Source: Chromera velia
Lineage: Eukaryota > Sar > Chromeraceae
Direction: 5' to 3'
Assembly (NCBI GenBank): GCA_018398765.1
Contig: JAHBMJ010000161.1
Location: 1 to 47,864, forward strand
Length of the DNA stretch: 47,864 bases
The notes under the pieces were generated by a model. It was not told where the DNA came from and ran no database searches. It saw only the letters and a list, made by a program, of their open reading frames with translations. The position numbers were made by a program, and so were the translations under genes. Below, in pieces: positions 1 through 11,259 of this stretch. Position 1 is the stretch's first letter; each line of letters begins with the position of its first letter.

Positions 1-2736
1 CTGGTCAGACCATTCTACAGCGACAGAGTGGGGGGGGGCACAGTGTGAGGGGCATGCAGGTATGAGGGGGTGGAAAGAGAGAGGGAGGAGGAAGTCGCAA
101 AGATGGATGGAGAAGAAGTCCTCAGAAGAGAAAAGAAAAGAAATCAGAAGGACACCATCCCATCTATCTTGCAATGGCCAACATACAGCTCATCCATGCA
201 ATTGATCGTGTGTGTGCCTGGCTGAGGAAAGGAAAGAAAAGGACAGGACAGCTTTCTTTCTTCTTGGGAGGGAGTTCAGGATCTTGTAGAGGTACACGGA
301 AGCAAGAGCGCTTTCCGGGGTATCGTCCCGAAAGACGAGAGAAGGAAGACCGAGATTGCAACACACTCCAACAGGAAGTGATTCTTTCTCCTGCATGGAT
401 TCTTTCTTTTCTTGTCGTTCTGTACAATTTCCTTTCCTCCCATTCACCTACCGATCTGCTTTCTCTCCTCGAGTGGCCGGGCTCTGGTGGGTGGGGGGGC
501 AATGGAGGAGCCACAAAGGAGGCAGGTCAAATTGCAGACACATCCACTCTGATCCCCCAGACAAACTCTCTCTCTCCTGGCCGAACAGCTGATGAAGGAA
601 GGTTAATTGTATGCAGCCGTGTGTACAGAACGTCGAAGGAATTGGCGGCATGCAAAACCGATTGATAAAGAGGAATGAAGGAAGGAAATAAACACCAACC
701 CTCCTGACAGACAGCAAGCGGCTGACAAAATAGGTACGTACGTTCCTTCAGAGTCCTTTTGAGTCGTGCTGTCCACACAACAGTCGGACGAACATCTCTT
801 TTCAACTTTGTCGTCGAAGGCTTGGGACGGGATTATTAAATGGGGAGGTGGGGGGGGCGGGGAAGGGGGGGTTTGTGGTCGCTTGCCTGTCGGTGGGTGG
901 GTGGGTGGGTGGGGGGATCTTTGATGGAGGACAGACAGACAACCTGCATGCATGTGGGAGGGTAGATGTGGTAATCAACCATGCACGAGGGGGTAGGGTA
1001 AGAGTTTGAGTTTTTTTTCAAGTTGTTTTTCTTTTTCCCGCCTAGTCGGCCCCCCAGTCAGTTGCCGTCCTTCCTTCCTGCCAACAATCGTGATGGCCGA
1101 ATGAAGGCTCTTGTTTGAATGCCTCCCTCCCGCCCTCGATCAGTTTGTTGCGTTTGGAGAGAGAGAGAGAGAGAGAGACGTGAGGGGATGGGAACAGACT
1201 GGGTGCACGTATCTGATCGAGCTTCGGTGCGTATGGCTCGCCCAAAAGGGGCATCCATCGCCCGCATCGATCAGAAGACCTCGCCTGACTGGATGAATGA
1301 ATGATCAGACTCTTGTTTGCCGATGGACTCTTTCAGCTTCGTCCATCTTTTCTCCCATCGTTCATGCATTCATTCCTCCGTCATCCATGTGTGTACATCA
1401 ATGCGCTAATGTACGTTTACGGTTCGGGTACATGGTTACACACTGTGTGTATGGAGTGCCTCCGTGGCTGGCAGGGCAAGTGGATGAGATGAGGAGTGAT
1501 TCAGTGCTCTGCCGTGGGGTGCAATCATCGATTGGCATGCGTGTTTTTTGTTGATCGGTGAAATCAGAAGAGTTTTGCTGCAGGAGTATCTATCTGCATA
1601 GATCCCCGGTTGGAGCAGGATCTGGAGCATGCATATACGGCTGGATGACTCGAGTTGATTGTCAACTATACTCCGTCTCTGAAACATGCGTTCGCTAATG
1701 TAAATCGTTACATCGTAACGTACTTCCTTGCATGAATTAATGTTTAGCCGCTTTAAAAATTGGTGTTCTTCACATGCATATAAGTAAAAAACTATATTAT
1801 TCTTTAATTATATAAAGGGGGCCTTTAAGGCTAGCTTTAAGGGGGCATATAAAAATTTATTTGAGTCTCAGTGGCACGCAAACGTGCTCAGAGGGGGGGG
1901 GGGTCTTTGCGTACCAGCGAAGCAAAAATAACTGTTCTTCTCCACTATCAAAACACATTTTTAAGTCAAAAAAACTGGGTTTTCAATTTTTTTATGGGCC
2001 CTATAATAGGGGGGTTGCTAGGAGATTGCGTGCCGCTGTAGTGGAAGGTAAGGGGGGGGAGGGGATGTTGCATGCCACTGACATTCAAATGAATTTTTAC
2101 ATGCATGCATGGCCCCAAATGAAATTTTTAAATCTTTTTTTTTTTCAGATCACTCATCTAGTCTAGCATCTAGTCTAGTATGGTCCAGACTGTATGGATT
2201 GGAGTCGATCATGATGATGCTCAGTCATCAAATATAACAGTTGCCTTAGAATTCAACTTAAGAATTCACCCGGATGTCCGACTCAATAATCCGAGTCGCA
2301 ATAACTGCTAAAGCAACTGTAAAGTCTATGACCCTAGCTATGACCCATGCTGTTTAAAGTTGAAAAAAACTAGGCGGGCCGGGGCAAGCCCCTGAGACGG
2401 GGCTAAGACGGTGAGACTGGGCCCCGTCTGACTAGACTTCAAGTGGGGGCATAAATAGCTTAGGCCCCCGGGTGCATAGTCCAAAAATGAACCCGGGGTG
2501 GCCCCCGGGTGCCCCCCCTTTCTAAATTTTGCCTAAATATTATCACATATTTGGGGTGCCACACCAACAGATTTTTGCTGCAGGGTGGCGAAATGGAGAG
2601 GGGGGGGGGGAGCGAAAGTGAGACGTAGCGAAACCAAAATTTTAAAGTGACCTCACACAATACGTACTGTCCTGCATTGAATTGAACTCTCTTCAAGACG
2701 AGAAGATATATCGTACGAGATTATGACTGTCAAAAG
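1..2736. other. Gene-poor region, no supported gene
   Basis: I see no ORF with a recognisable product and no chain of exons. The first 1.6 kb is purine- or pyrimidine-biased, with a GGGT run at 891-913 and an AG run at 1157-1178. From about 1.7 kb the sequence becomes AT-richer and looks like old repeat debris: a CTTTAAGG-type word recurs at 1815-1845, CTAGTCTAG words at 2158-2180, and CCCGGGTG words at 2465-2515. It may include transcribed flanks of a gene lying outside the window. Confidence 0.5.
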
Positions 2737-3465
2737 CTAGGCAACGCACAGTGGTAAAAAAAAAAAAATCTGAAAACGTCTATTCTTTTTTTTAATTATT
2801 ATTTAAAATTTTATTGTATATGTAAAAAAAAATAAAGATTAAATGACTAGCTTCACCTAGAGTTTGAATCATATCTAGGATCCCAGTTTCACTTTTAGCT
2901 TGGTAGACGCTTAAAAAGATTGACCAAAACTAGCTTCGAATAGAGTTTCGAAATGTATATTGTCCTAGATATCGTCAAAGAGCCAGTCAAAGAACTTCTC
3001 CTCTGTCTGCTCTTCAGTCTACATCCATGCATCCATCCTTTTTATCACTCTTTGCAAAGGATAAAAGAGAGCCCCCTTTTCCCTTCGCCTGCCTGCTGTA
3101 ATCCCCTTTTGCGATGGTCGCTGCGTGCAGTGCCATACATGCAGACTTCATTCATTTTTCAATTAGCATGAATGGTGAAACGACGGACCGGGTCACTCCC
3201 TCTGTCTTCCTCGTCTTTCACACTCAGTAGGTCCATCACCTAGTCCATCATCCAGCATCCCTCAGAGGAGGGAAGCAAGAAGGACGTCAGATGTGTCTGA
3301 GAGAACCACCACAGACGTATGTGTATGTGTGTGTGTCTTTGTGTCTGTGTCTTCTAAAAGGTGCTCCTCTAGGTGCTCCTAGAGGTGCTCTAGGAAATCC
3401 TTCGTAGAAAAAAAGAAAAAAGGTCTATTTTTTTTTTTAATTTTTTACCACTGTGCGTCGTCTAG
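2737..3465. mobile_element. MITE-like element with terminal inverted repeats
   Basis: The left end (2737-2768) reads CTAGGCAACGCACAGTGGTA followed by an A tract. The right end (3441-3465) is its inverted copy, with 18 of the first 20 bases matching and a T tract inside. The 729-bp interior has no coding potential I can see. A second copy of the same ends lies at 5364-5607. This fits a non-autonomous DNA transposon (MITE). I did not find a convincing target-site duplication for this copy, and the superfamily is unknown. Confidence 0.6.
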
Positions 3466-3846
3466 ATTAAAAGACGTATGCGCCACTTCAATTGTAATGA
3501 CGGAACCATCTTTCTGCTAGTGCAGCTTGCGCTGGCGCCTGCTGCCCGTCTGTTGTCCGAATTTTGACTCCAAAAAGATCACTTCCTCCTATGGCGTCCT
3601 GCCGGTGCAGCTTTTGCTGGGGCCTGCTGCCTGCCTGGAAACTTGATGATGATGTTGAAAGAAAAGAAAAGAAGGTAGTAGGATGGTACTATTATGGTAG
3701 TGGGAAGAAAAGAGAAGAAAGCAGAAGAAGAGACAAAAAGAAACGAGATGAGACTGTTTGAAGCAAGACAAATTTTTGAATGAGAGTCATCGAATAGAAA
3801 AAACTTAGAACAAAAAGAAGTTAAGGATCTAGGCCCCGCACTACAT

Positions 3847-4063
3847 AAAAAAAAATAAAAGATCGGAAAAACTTTTTTTTTAATAGATTTTTTTTTATTT
3901 ATCATGGCAGTCAACAGGCAAACAACTGTTGTTCAAGTGTTGCAGGAGTGTTGCACACTAGCTTGCATGGAATGTTGCATGAAAACTATAGATTGTTTGA
4001 GTGATCAATAAAAAAAGAAAAAAAAGATCGGAAACTTTCTTTTTTTTTTTTCTTTTTTTATTT
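3847..4063. repeat. A-tract/T-tract repeat, two copies
   Basis: The arrangement 'A tract, AAGATCGGAAA, T tract, TTTATTTAT' occurs at about 3847-3905 and again at about 4009-4063. Each copy is a near-palindrome that could fold on itself. The second copy directly abuts the reverse-transcriptase remnant that follows, so the pair may be flanking debris of the retroelement or a separate short inverted-repeat element. Confidence 0.4.
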
Positions 4064-4687
4064 ATGGAGTGTGGGGGAAGGTGGAGTCTGCAACATGCCC
4101 TTAACTGCCCAGTCGGGGGACTGCCGACGCTGCGACATGACGAAGTTAACCGTACGTGGGCGAGTCTAGCAGTGGAAGCATACCTCACGGGAGCAGTCCA
4201 CGCAAAGGAGCCGATCATTAGGGAGGAAGGGGAGGTGCAGGGATGTCCGGCGCTAAGGGGGGACTTCCAAGTCCGGGGGGCCTATGTTCTACAAAGGCTG
4301 GCAATTTTCGACACCAGGGTGATAAACCCACACGCCGCCTTGAGGGAGAAGGTGACCTGGACTCAAGCCCTCAAAGCAACAGCAGAAGAAAAGAAGAGGA
4401 AACATGGGCAAACAAGCGCGGACAGAGGGTGCGACTTCACTCCACTCGTGAGTGCGGTCGACGGGACGATGGAGGGGGAGGCAAAGATGTTCTTGAAGAG
4501 GGTAGCAGAGCGATTGAGTGAGAAATGGGGGCAACATGTGAGCAAGACATGCGGCCAGATCCGAGCCCGACTGCAGATTGCCCACCTGAAAGCGGCAAGC
4601 GCGTGCATTCGGGGGACCAGAGGAGTGCAGGGGGAGGGCTGGGAGGAAGGAGGAGTAGACAGTGCACTGGTCATGACTGAGAGGTAG
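4064..4687 (+). pseudogene. Retroelement reverse transcriptase, C-terminal fragment
   Basis: An open frame of about 200 codons reads as the far C-terminal end of retrotransposon RT polyproteins. The order of conserved pieces is the one I recall from that family: a C-x-x-GG..RH motif ([15 protein letters not shown]), an [10 protein letters not shown] segment, [10 protein letters not shown], then [16 protein letters not shown] and a closing CIRGTRG. The polymerase core with its catalytic aspartates is absent upstream, where the frame runs into A/T tracts, so this is a 5'-truncated dead copy. Family placement rests on remembered motifs. Confidence 0.65.
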
Positions 4688-4913
4688 GAAGTACTTAGCA
4701 AATGCCGAAGAAGGCATTCAAATGGAGGAGCGTCAAGTATAAGGTCGCATGAGAGAGAGACCTAGTAGCGAGAGCAGTAACCAGGACAGAAGGAAGAGAT
4801 GAAAGACGTATAGGCCAGATGCTAGGAACAAACTTTAAGTCAATGCCCCCCCAATTTATGGAGTGCAGAGCCTAGTCAAGGATGCAAAACTCCTTCAAAA
4901 TAAATTTGGAAAT

Positions 4914-5106
4914 CTAAATTCACAGCTAGATTCACAGTGAATTGAGCCTCAAAATGGTTGAAAATGCACTTGTAAATTCAGTTAAATTCACCGAAATTCA
5001 TCTAAATTCACTGCTTAAATTCACGTAAATTTATCTAAATTCACTTAAATTCATTTATAAATTCACTCATTTTTGCAGGGTTCCTCAATTATTTTTGCAG
5101 GGTTCC
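4914..5106. repeat. Degenerate AAATTCAC tandem repeat
   Basis: Between 4914 and 5070 the word TAAATTCAC and one-base variants recur about a dozen times at irregular spacing of 8-20 bases. A different unit, ATTTTTGCAGGGTTCC, follows twice in tandem (about 5071-5106). There is no coding potential. The array looks like an old minisatellite at the edge of the retroelement remnant. Confidence 0.65.
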
Positions 5107-5363
5107 TTTATCACTATTTTCAATTAATGAATACCAGACTTAGTGGTTACTGTACATAGGTTTCTCATTCTTCTTTCTAAAACCGTATCGATCCAATAAA
5201 GAGTAAGATGTTTATGGCAACCTAGGTGGCAACTTTTGTGCTGTACTGCAAAAACCAGGGATTTTATTGTAATTTGAACAGGAATTTAAAAAAATTGCAT
5301 ATGCTAAATTATGGAAAAAGCCCCAACCTATAGAAAAAAACTAAATTACAGCGTTTCAACCAG

Positions 5364-5411
5364 CTTAGGCGACGCATAGTAGTAAAAAAAAAAAAAGAAT
5401 AGACATGTTGA

Positions 5412-5442
<31 letters not shown>

Positions 5443-5607
5443 CTGGTGGTCAAAGGTCCAAGCAAACTTAGCAAAGGTAGGTTTTATAGTTAGATGTGTT
5501 TTTGTTATATGTTTGGCACTTCCAATAAAATAATAGAAAAAAAAAGAAAAAGATTAGGCTTCTCCAGATTTTTTTTTTATTTTTTTTTATCACTGTGCGT
5601 CGCTTAG
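5364..5607. mobile_element. Short MITE copy with 7-bp target duplication
   Basis: The left end (from 5364, CTTAGGCGACGCATAGTAGT plus A tract) and right end (to 5607, the inverse of CTAAGCGACGCACAGTGAT plus T tract) are inverted repeats of the type that bounds 2737-3465. The direct repeat CAACCAG flanks it exactly (5357-5363 and 5608-5614), as expected of a target-site duplication. The 244-bp element carries no gene, so it must be non-autonomous. Confidence 0.65.
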
Positions 5608-5713
5608 CAACCAGCCTGAGTATCGGAAACAGATTTCACCTCTCTTTATTTGAGAAAACATCAGAAGATAGACCAAGAAAAGAAATAAGAATAGAGAAAA
5701 AAAGCTGAGAAGG

Positions 5714-6532
5714 GTGCCATTTTGTTATGGAAGAATAACGACAAGAGCAGAGCATAAGAGAAGAACGGCTTGCAGAGTGGGAGACAGAACGCTGGCAGCA
5801 ACAAGGGAGAAGGTGCCACAGAGAGGAGAACAGAGCGTGCCATTAGAGAAGAGACTGTGCCCGTTCTGTAAAGGATGGATGGATATAGAAGTGCTAGAGG
5901 ATGAGATCCATATGTTGACAGAATGCCTAGTGTATGACCAAGAGAGAACAAGAATGTATGAAGCATTGCAATTTACTTGCAAAGAGACTGGAACGAGAAG
6001 AGAGAAAAGAGAGCCAGAGAAATCTGTAGAGAGAAAGGGGGGAAGGAGAGGAGAGCCCCCTAAACGGACCATGACGGACGCTCTGTTTGCTTTTCTAATG
6101 AATGAAGGGCATCTCACGATAAATAAGTTTCTCGGGAAGGTAGTATTCCACAGAAGAGTCTTTAAGGAGAGCTCAGGAAGGTACGCACCGGGGAGCTCAC
6201 TAGATGAGACTGTTCTAGCACAAAGGCATGGAGTAATCATAAAGAGAAGGGGGGGAGACAAAAGAAGAAAAGAAGAATACAAGAGGATTCTTGAAGTAAT
6301 GGAAAAGGGAAGGGAAATAAGAGTGGGAGGAGAGAGCAAAGCAGAGAGACGGATGCAGGAAGTGTACATACAAAGCCAAAATACCTTATCGTCTGGAGTT
6401 ATTAGTATTATCTTTAGAACGGTTCCCTCTCAGTCAACGGCCCAAAATATGCAAGGTTCAGAACAATTGTTAGTTGATCGCGGCCTGGGAAACCAGGCGG
6501 GCCACGGGGTGTGGTCTGAGCCTCAGGAGTGA
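5714..6532 (+). pseudogene. LINE-type reverse transcriptase 3' end
   Basis: This open frame of about 270 codons has no ATG near its start. It contains PLEKRLCPFCKGW followed by EDEIHMLTECLVYDQERTRMY. That is the Cys-Cys-His-Cys tail (C-x2-C ... DE-x-H-x4-C) commonly seen after the RT domain of non-LTR retrotransposons. The rest is basic and low in complexity. No polymerase domain remains upstream, so this is a 5'-truncated LINE copy. It differs from the fragment at 4064-4687 and probably belongs to another family. Confidence 0.6.
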
Positions 6533-6625
6533 GGCACACCCCCCTGCCGTTTGCGGGGGCGACCTCTACAAGACAAAACGGCGACAGTGCTCTATAGGGC
6601 ACCAGTAAATCACTTATCACTTATC
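6533..6625 (+). mobile_element. 3' tail of the LINE copy
   Basis: The sequence after the stop codon is GC-rich and then ends in a short tandem of ATCACTT units (about 6606-6623). Short 3' tandem repeats are typical termini of several non-LTR retrotransposon clades. I infer that this is the element's untranslated 3' end. Confidence 0.45.
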
Positions 6626-8606
6626 TATAGATTCTAACACGATTAGAAAAAAAACTGTTCGTACAATATCGTTGTACATAGGCTATACATATAGGCTGGT
6701 TACTAGGCTGGTTTAATATTAGGCCCATTAGGCTAGCCATTAGGGTATATATCAATATAGGGGAAAGACTCGCGGACTAGCTCCCGGAGAGTCTCTAAGA
6801 GAGTCTTAGAGAGTCTCAGGGAGGGAGGGAGGGAGGGAGGGAGGGGCAGCTCAGAGGCTCACTGGCTTCCACTGGCTCAGAGGAGGGGAGGAAGACAGCA
6901 CTAGAGATAGAAAGACAGAGTCTCAGAAACAGCGGGGGGGGGGTCAGTCTGGTCAGAGGGGGGACAGGGAGAGTGCCTGGAAGAGAGAAAGTTTGCCCGA
7001 GAGGGAGAGGCAGAACTGGCCCGGAGATCTGCTTGGTGAAAAAAACGGGAAAAGAAGGGGGAAGAGAGACAGAAAACAGACCTGCTAGCAGACTAGCTAG
7101 CAGACCTGATGTCACTCGCTGCTGAAATGGACCAGGGTCAGACTGAAACTCCTCCACTGGCCAACCTAGTGCAGAACTTTCATGAAGACGGTATTTCAGA
7201 GACATCCCATGTTTATTTTGTGCACGTGAATGCATGACAGACAAAAGTTCCTCCTTCCAAGTCAACGGTTCCATCGATTCCAATCGAGACAGCATCACTG
7301 TCAGCGATCGACATTAAATCACATGGGGATGCGTGCATGCATGCATGCAGCGTGTAAGCGTGTATGGTAACTTGTGTATGCATGGAATCAAGGCGACATC
7401 CCCCCCACCCCCCCCTTGGTTCTTACCACCCCTTCCCCCCACAGCAGAACTTGAGGAGACCCTCACCCTCCCACCGTATTGTTGGTCTTTCATTAACTCA
7501 TCCGGCCAGCCACCCAACGTGCACATGCGCAGCGGTTTGTGCAGCAGACGCACTCCCTTCAACAAAGACCAGACAGACGTTGGCAGTCAGTAGCAGCCAC
7601 CCCTTGCATGCATGCATGTGTGCGTGTACATGCTCTCACCCGGTCGGTTGTCCTTCACTGACTGCAAGCTATGCAAGGAAGAAAGTCAGAGGCCATGCAG
7701 CAAAAGGATTCGAGTCTGCAGAATGAATGAATAAATGAAGAAGGAAGAGAGAGGCAGAAGAGGACCGATCCATCCATCGGCACATTTCATGTCTGGCCGA
7801 AAGATTTGGGGGGGCTGGTGAGGGCTCAAATGGGAGCAAGGGCCAAGAGGAGCAGCAGACAGAGAACCTGCCTTTCTTTTCCTGCCCGTTTGGCGTTGAA
7901 TTCTCCGCAGCGTTTCGGCTTTTTTCTTTTTTTGCTTCTGTCGTTTCTTCTCTAATCTCTCCGGATCAAAACCTCCTCTTTCTTTCCTTCGCTCCTCTCT
8001 TCAACGAAGCACCCCCCAACTCCCTGCCTCTACTCTCCCCTGCCTCCGCTGCTCTGCCTCGCCCTGCACTGCCTGCATCCAAGTTCCAATGCAGACAGAA
8101 GAGCAAGGCAGCAGGAGGAGCGCTGCTTTCTTCCAAGCAAAACAAAGAAACGTCCGTCCAACTTCCCTCCCTGTTCTGCCCCTCATCCCCAATTTCTCCG
8201 AGCAAGCTGCCACTCCCCGAACGAAAGGAAAGGGAAAGTCGCCTCCCCGCCTTCCTCCCCACAGGATGGCGTTGGAGTCCCGGCCATTCTGCCTTACCCC
8301 CCTCCCTCCCGTCCCGCCTCCCCCCCCCGCCGCCCTACCTTCTCATGCACACTTCTGACTTCTTCTTCTTCTTCACAACAAACTGAGAGCCTGGCCCGTT
8401 CTCTCCCTCTTGAATAATCCATCCATCCATCCCCCCAGCATCTCATCTGACGGCCTTCGTCAGAAAAGAAAAAACCTCATCCATCAATCGTCCACTGATT
8501 GCCCCCCTCTCTCCCTCTTCAATCCATCTCTGTGCCCAGTGTATATCCATCCACTGCTCCTCTCCTTCTCCCTTCCCCCCCTCCTTCCCCTAGCTTCTCC
8601 CTCCCT
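6626..8606. other. Gene-free stretch beyond BTF3 3' end
   Basis: I see no supported gene. The stretch holds GGCTGGTT/AGGCT repeats near 6690-6745, a GGGA run (6819-6844), and TGCATGCA-rich words at 7333-7350 and 7605-7618. From about 7.9 kb it is strongly pyrimidine-rich. The part nearest 8606 should contain the 3' untranslated region of the minus-strand BTF3 gene, but no boundary is visible. Confidence 0.4.
6819..6844. repeat. (GGGA)n microsatellite
   Basis: Tandem GGGA units, seen directly. Confidence 0.9.
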
Positions 8607-9601
8607 CTAATTCGCTTTCGAGACATCCTCGAAGTTGGTGTTGACCAGATCAGGGACGTCATCGTCGTCATCGTCCTCCTCCTTACCCTCTCCCCCTGCT
8701 GCACCTCCCTCTTGCAACTTTCGGAGCATGGGGATAGCGTCAGGTCCAAGCATAGGGAACTCGGAGGGAGGCATGTCAGTCATCTCTGCAGACAGACAGA
8801 AAGAAAGACATCCATCAGACACATATGACGCCGCGGCTATAGCCTCGAAACCACAGGAGGGTTTCAAGCACAGAAGAGAAGCCACTCTCCGACTGCTTCT
8901 GCTAACGGGATCCCATTGGAGGCAGCTAGAAGAAACAAGGGAGGAAGAGAGGCACACGAATATGAACCCGTCTCCAAAAAGTCGTCGAATGTTTGAAGCT
9001 GAAAGAAAGGAGGTCATGCAGCCTTGCTTTCAGGAGTCGACACCTGAATGACTCGCGAGCTTCCATACACGTAATAATGATGGACGGGACGCGGCAACCG
9101 ACACTGAGGCATACACTGGGCATTACCACCACATGCCCCATTCAAAACAGACAAAAAAGAAGGTCATCGTCCAGCACACCTGGAAACTGAGCACAAAACC
9201 TACAGGAATGCCAACAAGCAGCCGGTACTACTTAACAATAGCACATCACACGCGTCTGACTCACTCTTGGTCTCAGCAGGGCCGGTGATCACGTAGGTGT
9301 TGGCGTTGATGCACGCCTGCACCTTGGGAGTGGCAAATGACAAGTAAGTCCCGTTATCCCGAATCATGTTGACCTCTTCGCAGTTGGGGATTGTGTTCAA
9401 TCCCAGCCTCTTGAGGGTCCCCTGGAGCTTCTTGTCGTCATTTCCCTGGGACTTGTGGACGACCCTCTTCTTCCGTCTGGCGGTTCCCTTTCCACCAGTT
9501 CTGGAAGCGTCCCCTGCCCGCTGCAGGAGCTTCTTGCGGGCCTCGAGCATGGCCGGGTCAACAGAGTCCATTTTGCTTGCGTTAGATGAAACGATGGTCA
9601 T
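8607..9601 (-). CDS. BTF3: NAC beta subunit (BTF3-like)
   Basis: Beta subunit of the nascent-polypeptide-associated complex, which binds chains emerging from the ribosome in the cytosol. There are two exons, 9601-9265 and 8785-8607, joined across a GTGAGT...GCAG intron of 479 bp, giving 171 aa. Family signatures are clear: the basic ribosome-contact patch [14 protein letters not shown] (about residues 38-51), then [18 protein letters not shown] and [21 protein letters not shown] of the NAC domain. Across the junction come ETKKMTDMPP and [14 protein letters not shown]. The C-terminus is acidic ([14 protein letters not shown]). The first ATG (9601) is used; a second in-frame ATG ten codons on is a possible start. 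The gene shares a 527-bp divergent gap with the PAP gene. Confidence 0.92.
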
Positions 9602-10128
9602 AGAAGGTGGAGCGCCCTACAAACACATGGAGCCTCCGTCAACAAAGGGTGTGCTGGCAGGAAATCTTTTCTTTGCTGCAGGAAGGTGAGAAGTTCCACC
9701 AATTTGTGTGAACTTCGATCTGCAGGCTGAAATGTGGCGGGGTGCATTGCCGAAACGGTTTTGGCGGCGCGCGTGCGGCGCGTGCGAGACCCATATGGTC
9801 GATCGATACCCACATGCGTGGACGCGCCGCCACTCGAATTGGCACACTGCCCTGAGATGCCCTGAGAAGCTCTCTGAGAATGATTTCTGCAGATTCGAGA
9901 AGCCTCACTTCAATGTCACTTAATTATTCATCTGCGACAATTAACACAACACGACTGAAGCTCGTGTACGAATCGCGTAGTGATCAGGTCGTATGCTTTT
10001 TGTTGCGGAAGTTATTCTCCTGAAGGACAGAGAAAATTTTGAGACACTCAGTCTGCTCCGTGAGTGATTAAGGGGGATTGACTGTTTTGATCTGTGAAAG
10101 GTTGGTGAAGAAGGCATCAGCCGGCATC
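9602..10128. promoter_or_regulatory. Divergent promoter gap, BTF3/PAP
   Basis: This 527-bp gap between two start codons on opposite strands must hold both promoters. It has a CpG-rich core around 9760-9835 with an inverted repeat: GGCGGCGCG at 9763-9771 and CGCGCCGCC at 9823-9831. ATCGATCGAT-like and GCATGC-like words lie nearby. No TATA box is evident. A shared promoter is inferred from geometry alone. Confidence 0.5.
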
Positions 10129-11259
10129 ATGATCGCGCCTATACAGCGCTTTAGCCTTCCTTTTACCGTTTCAGTGTTGCTCTGCTCGGTATGTTCGGCT
10201 TTCCTCTTTCGGATTGATCGAACTAACTTACCCGTCTCCTCTGCGCGACCCCGGAGGCTGATTGACTATGTCGGAATAAAAAGGGGAAGCGTGCTTGCCG
10301 CGGAGGAGGGGGATGGCGACGTTGAACCAAACATGCCGCCCCCGAGTGTGAGCAACTTCGCACAGGCGGGGGCGGCTTCCGGTGATGACGAGGAAGAAGA
10401 GACGGGACCTTTCACCGATCCATGGGCTGAGGAAGCAAAGAAGGAAGTGGCTAAAAGAAAAGCTGATGTTCTCTCAGCTATCCAGAGTATCGGGGGAACG
10501 TTCGGCATCAATGTGAATGCGGATTCGAAAAGCAAAGTCGAAAGTGCAGTCGCAGGGCTTGAAGACACGGCAAAGAAAGCTCAGATGATCCCGAGGTTTC
10601 CAAAAGCCCTGTCTGACCAAGAGGGCACATGGAGGCTTCTGTATTCTTCAGCATTGTCGACAGGGTCTCTCGGGGGGTTCAGACCTGGACCCCCAACATT
10701 GGTCGTTTTGGAGTTTGCAAGTGTGTACCAATCAATTGGGCCACAGTCCATGCGAGTGTCGAATGTGGTTGAATTGAAATGGTCCGATTTTCTTCTCTCC
10801 TTGCCTATCCCCCCTCTTCTTCCTGCGCCCACTTTGGTGCTAGGACACTCCTCAAAGGAAATCAGTGGGTTCCCCGCGCGTCTAAGGATTTTCAATGATG
10901 AAGTCCAACTTCTGCCAGGTCCGTTTTTGGAACGAGACCGAAAAGGAGCGGAGATGGTGACAGAAAAAGTGAGGGCAAGAAGTGCAGAGCAGCAAGGGGG
11001 GGCAACGGAAGGGAATCCGTTGGCAGAAGCTTTACAGAAAGTTCAGAGCTTCGGTGATCTGTCTGAAGTCGAACAATTCTTTCAAAGTGTACTTCCTCCC
11101 ATTGTTTTTCCTGTAGGAACATCTAGTCTCCCATTGGGCAGTGAGGAGATGAGAGGGGGAACTTTTGACGTTTCTTTTCTGGATGACTCGCTGCGTGTGA
11201 TTCGGGGGGACCGAGATGAGGTGCGCGTGTTTGTGAGGGCGGAGACGGGGGCTGTGTAA
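10129..11259 (+). CDS. Plastid lipid-associated protein (PAP/fibrillin)
   Basis: A single exon encoding 376 aa from the first ATG of the frame; the frame is open further upstream but has no ATG there. PAP/fibrillin proteins are small lipid-binding proteins of plastoglobules and thylakoids. The leader has a hydrophobic core (FTVSVLLCSVCSA) followed directly by FLFRI and a basic stretch. This looks like the bipartite signal-plus-transit leader, with Phe at the transit start, of secondary red plastids. An acidic linker (EGDGDVEP, DDEEEE) follows. The domain is recognised from WRLLYSSALSTGSLGG, YQSIGPQSMRVSNVVEL and the closing FDVSFLDDSLRVIRGD, the usual C-terminal fibrillin motif. Localisation is inferred from the leader. 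Confidence 0.85.
   Translation: MIAPIQRFSLPFTVSVLLCSVCSAFLFRIDRTNLPVSSARPRRLIDYVGIKRGSVLAAEEGDGDVEPNMPPPSVSNFAQAGAASGDDEEEETGPFTDPWAEEAKKEVAKRKADVLSAIQSIGGTFGINVNADSKSKVESAVAGLEDTAKKAQMIPRFPKALSDQEGTWRLLYSSALSTGSLGGFRPGPPTLVVLEFASVYQSIGPQSMRVSNVVELKWSDFLLSLPIPPLLPAPTLVLGHSSKEISGFPARLRIFNDEVQLLPGPFLERDRKGAEMVTEKVRARSAEQQGGATEGNPLAEALQKVQSFGDLSEVEQFFQSVLPPIVFPVGTSSLPLGSEEMRGGTFDVSFLDDSLRVIRGDRDEVRVFVRAETGAV

Noticed and set aside
164-1300. Several overlapping open frames of 60-160 codons on both strands
   Set aside because: They are low in complexity, mutually overlapping and without domain signatures or splice context; they look like chance frames in biased sequence.
2215-2330. Small hairpin region (GACTC...GAGTC) considered as a tRNA or ncRNA
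   Set aside because: I could not fold a cloverleaf with A and B boxes; it lies in repeat debris.
8635-9051. Plus-strand Ser-rich frame over the BTF3 gene
   Set aside because: It is antisense to the second NAC-beta exon; poly-Ser comes from the complement of the Asp codons in the acidic tail.
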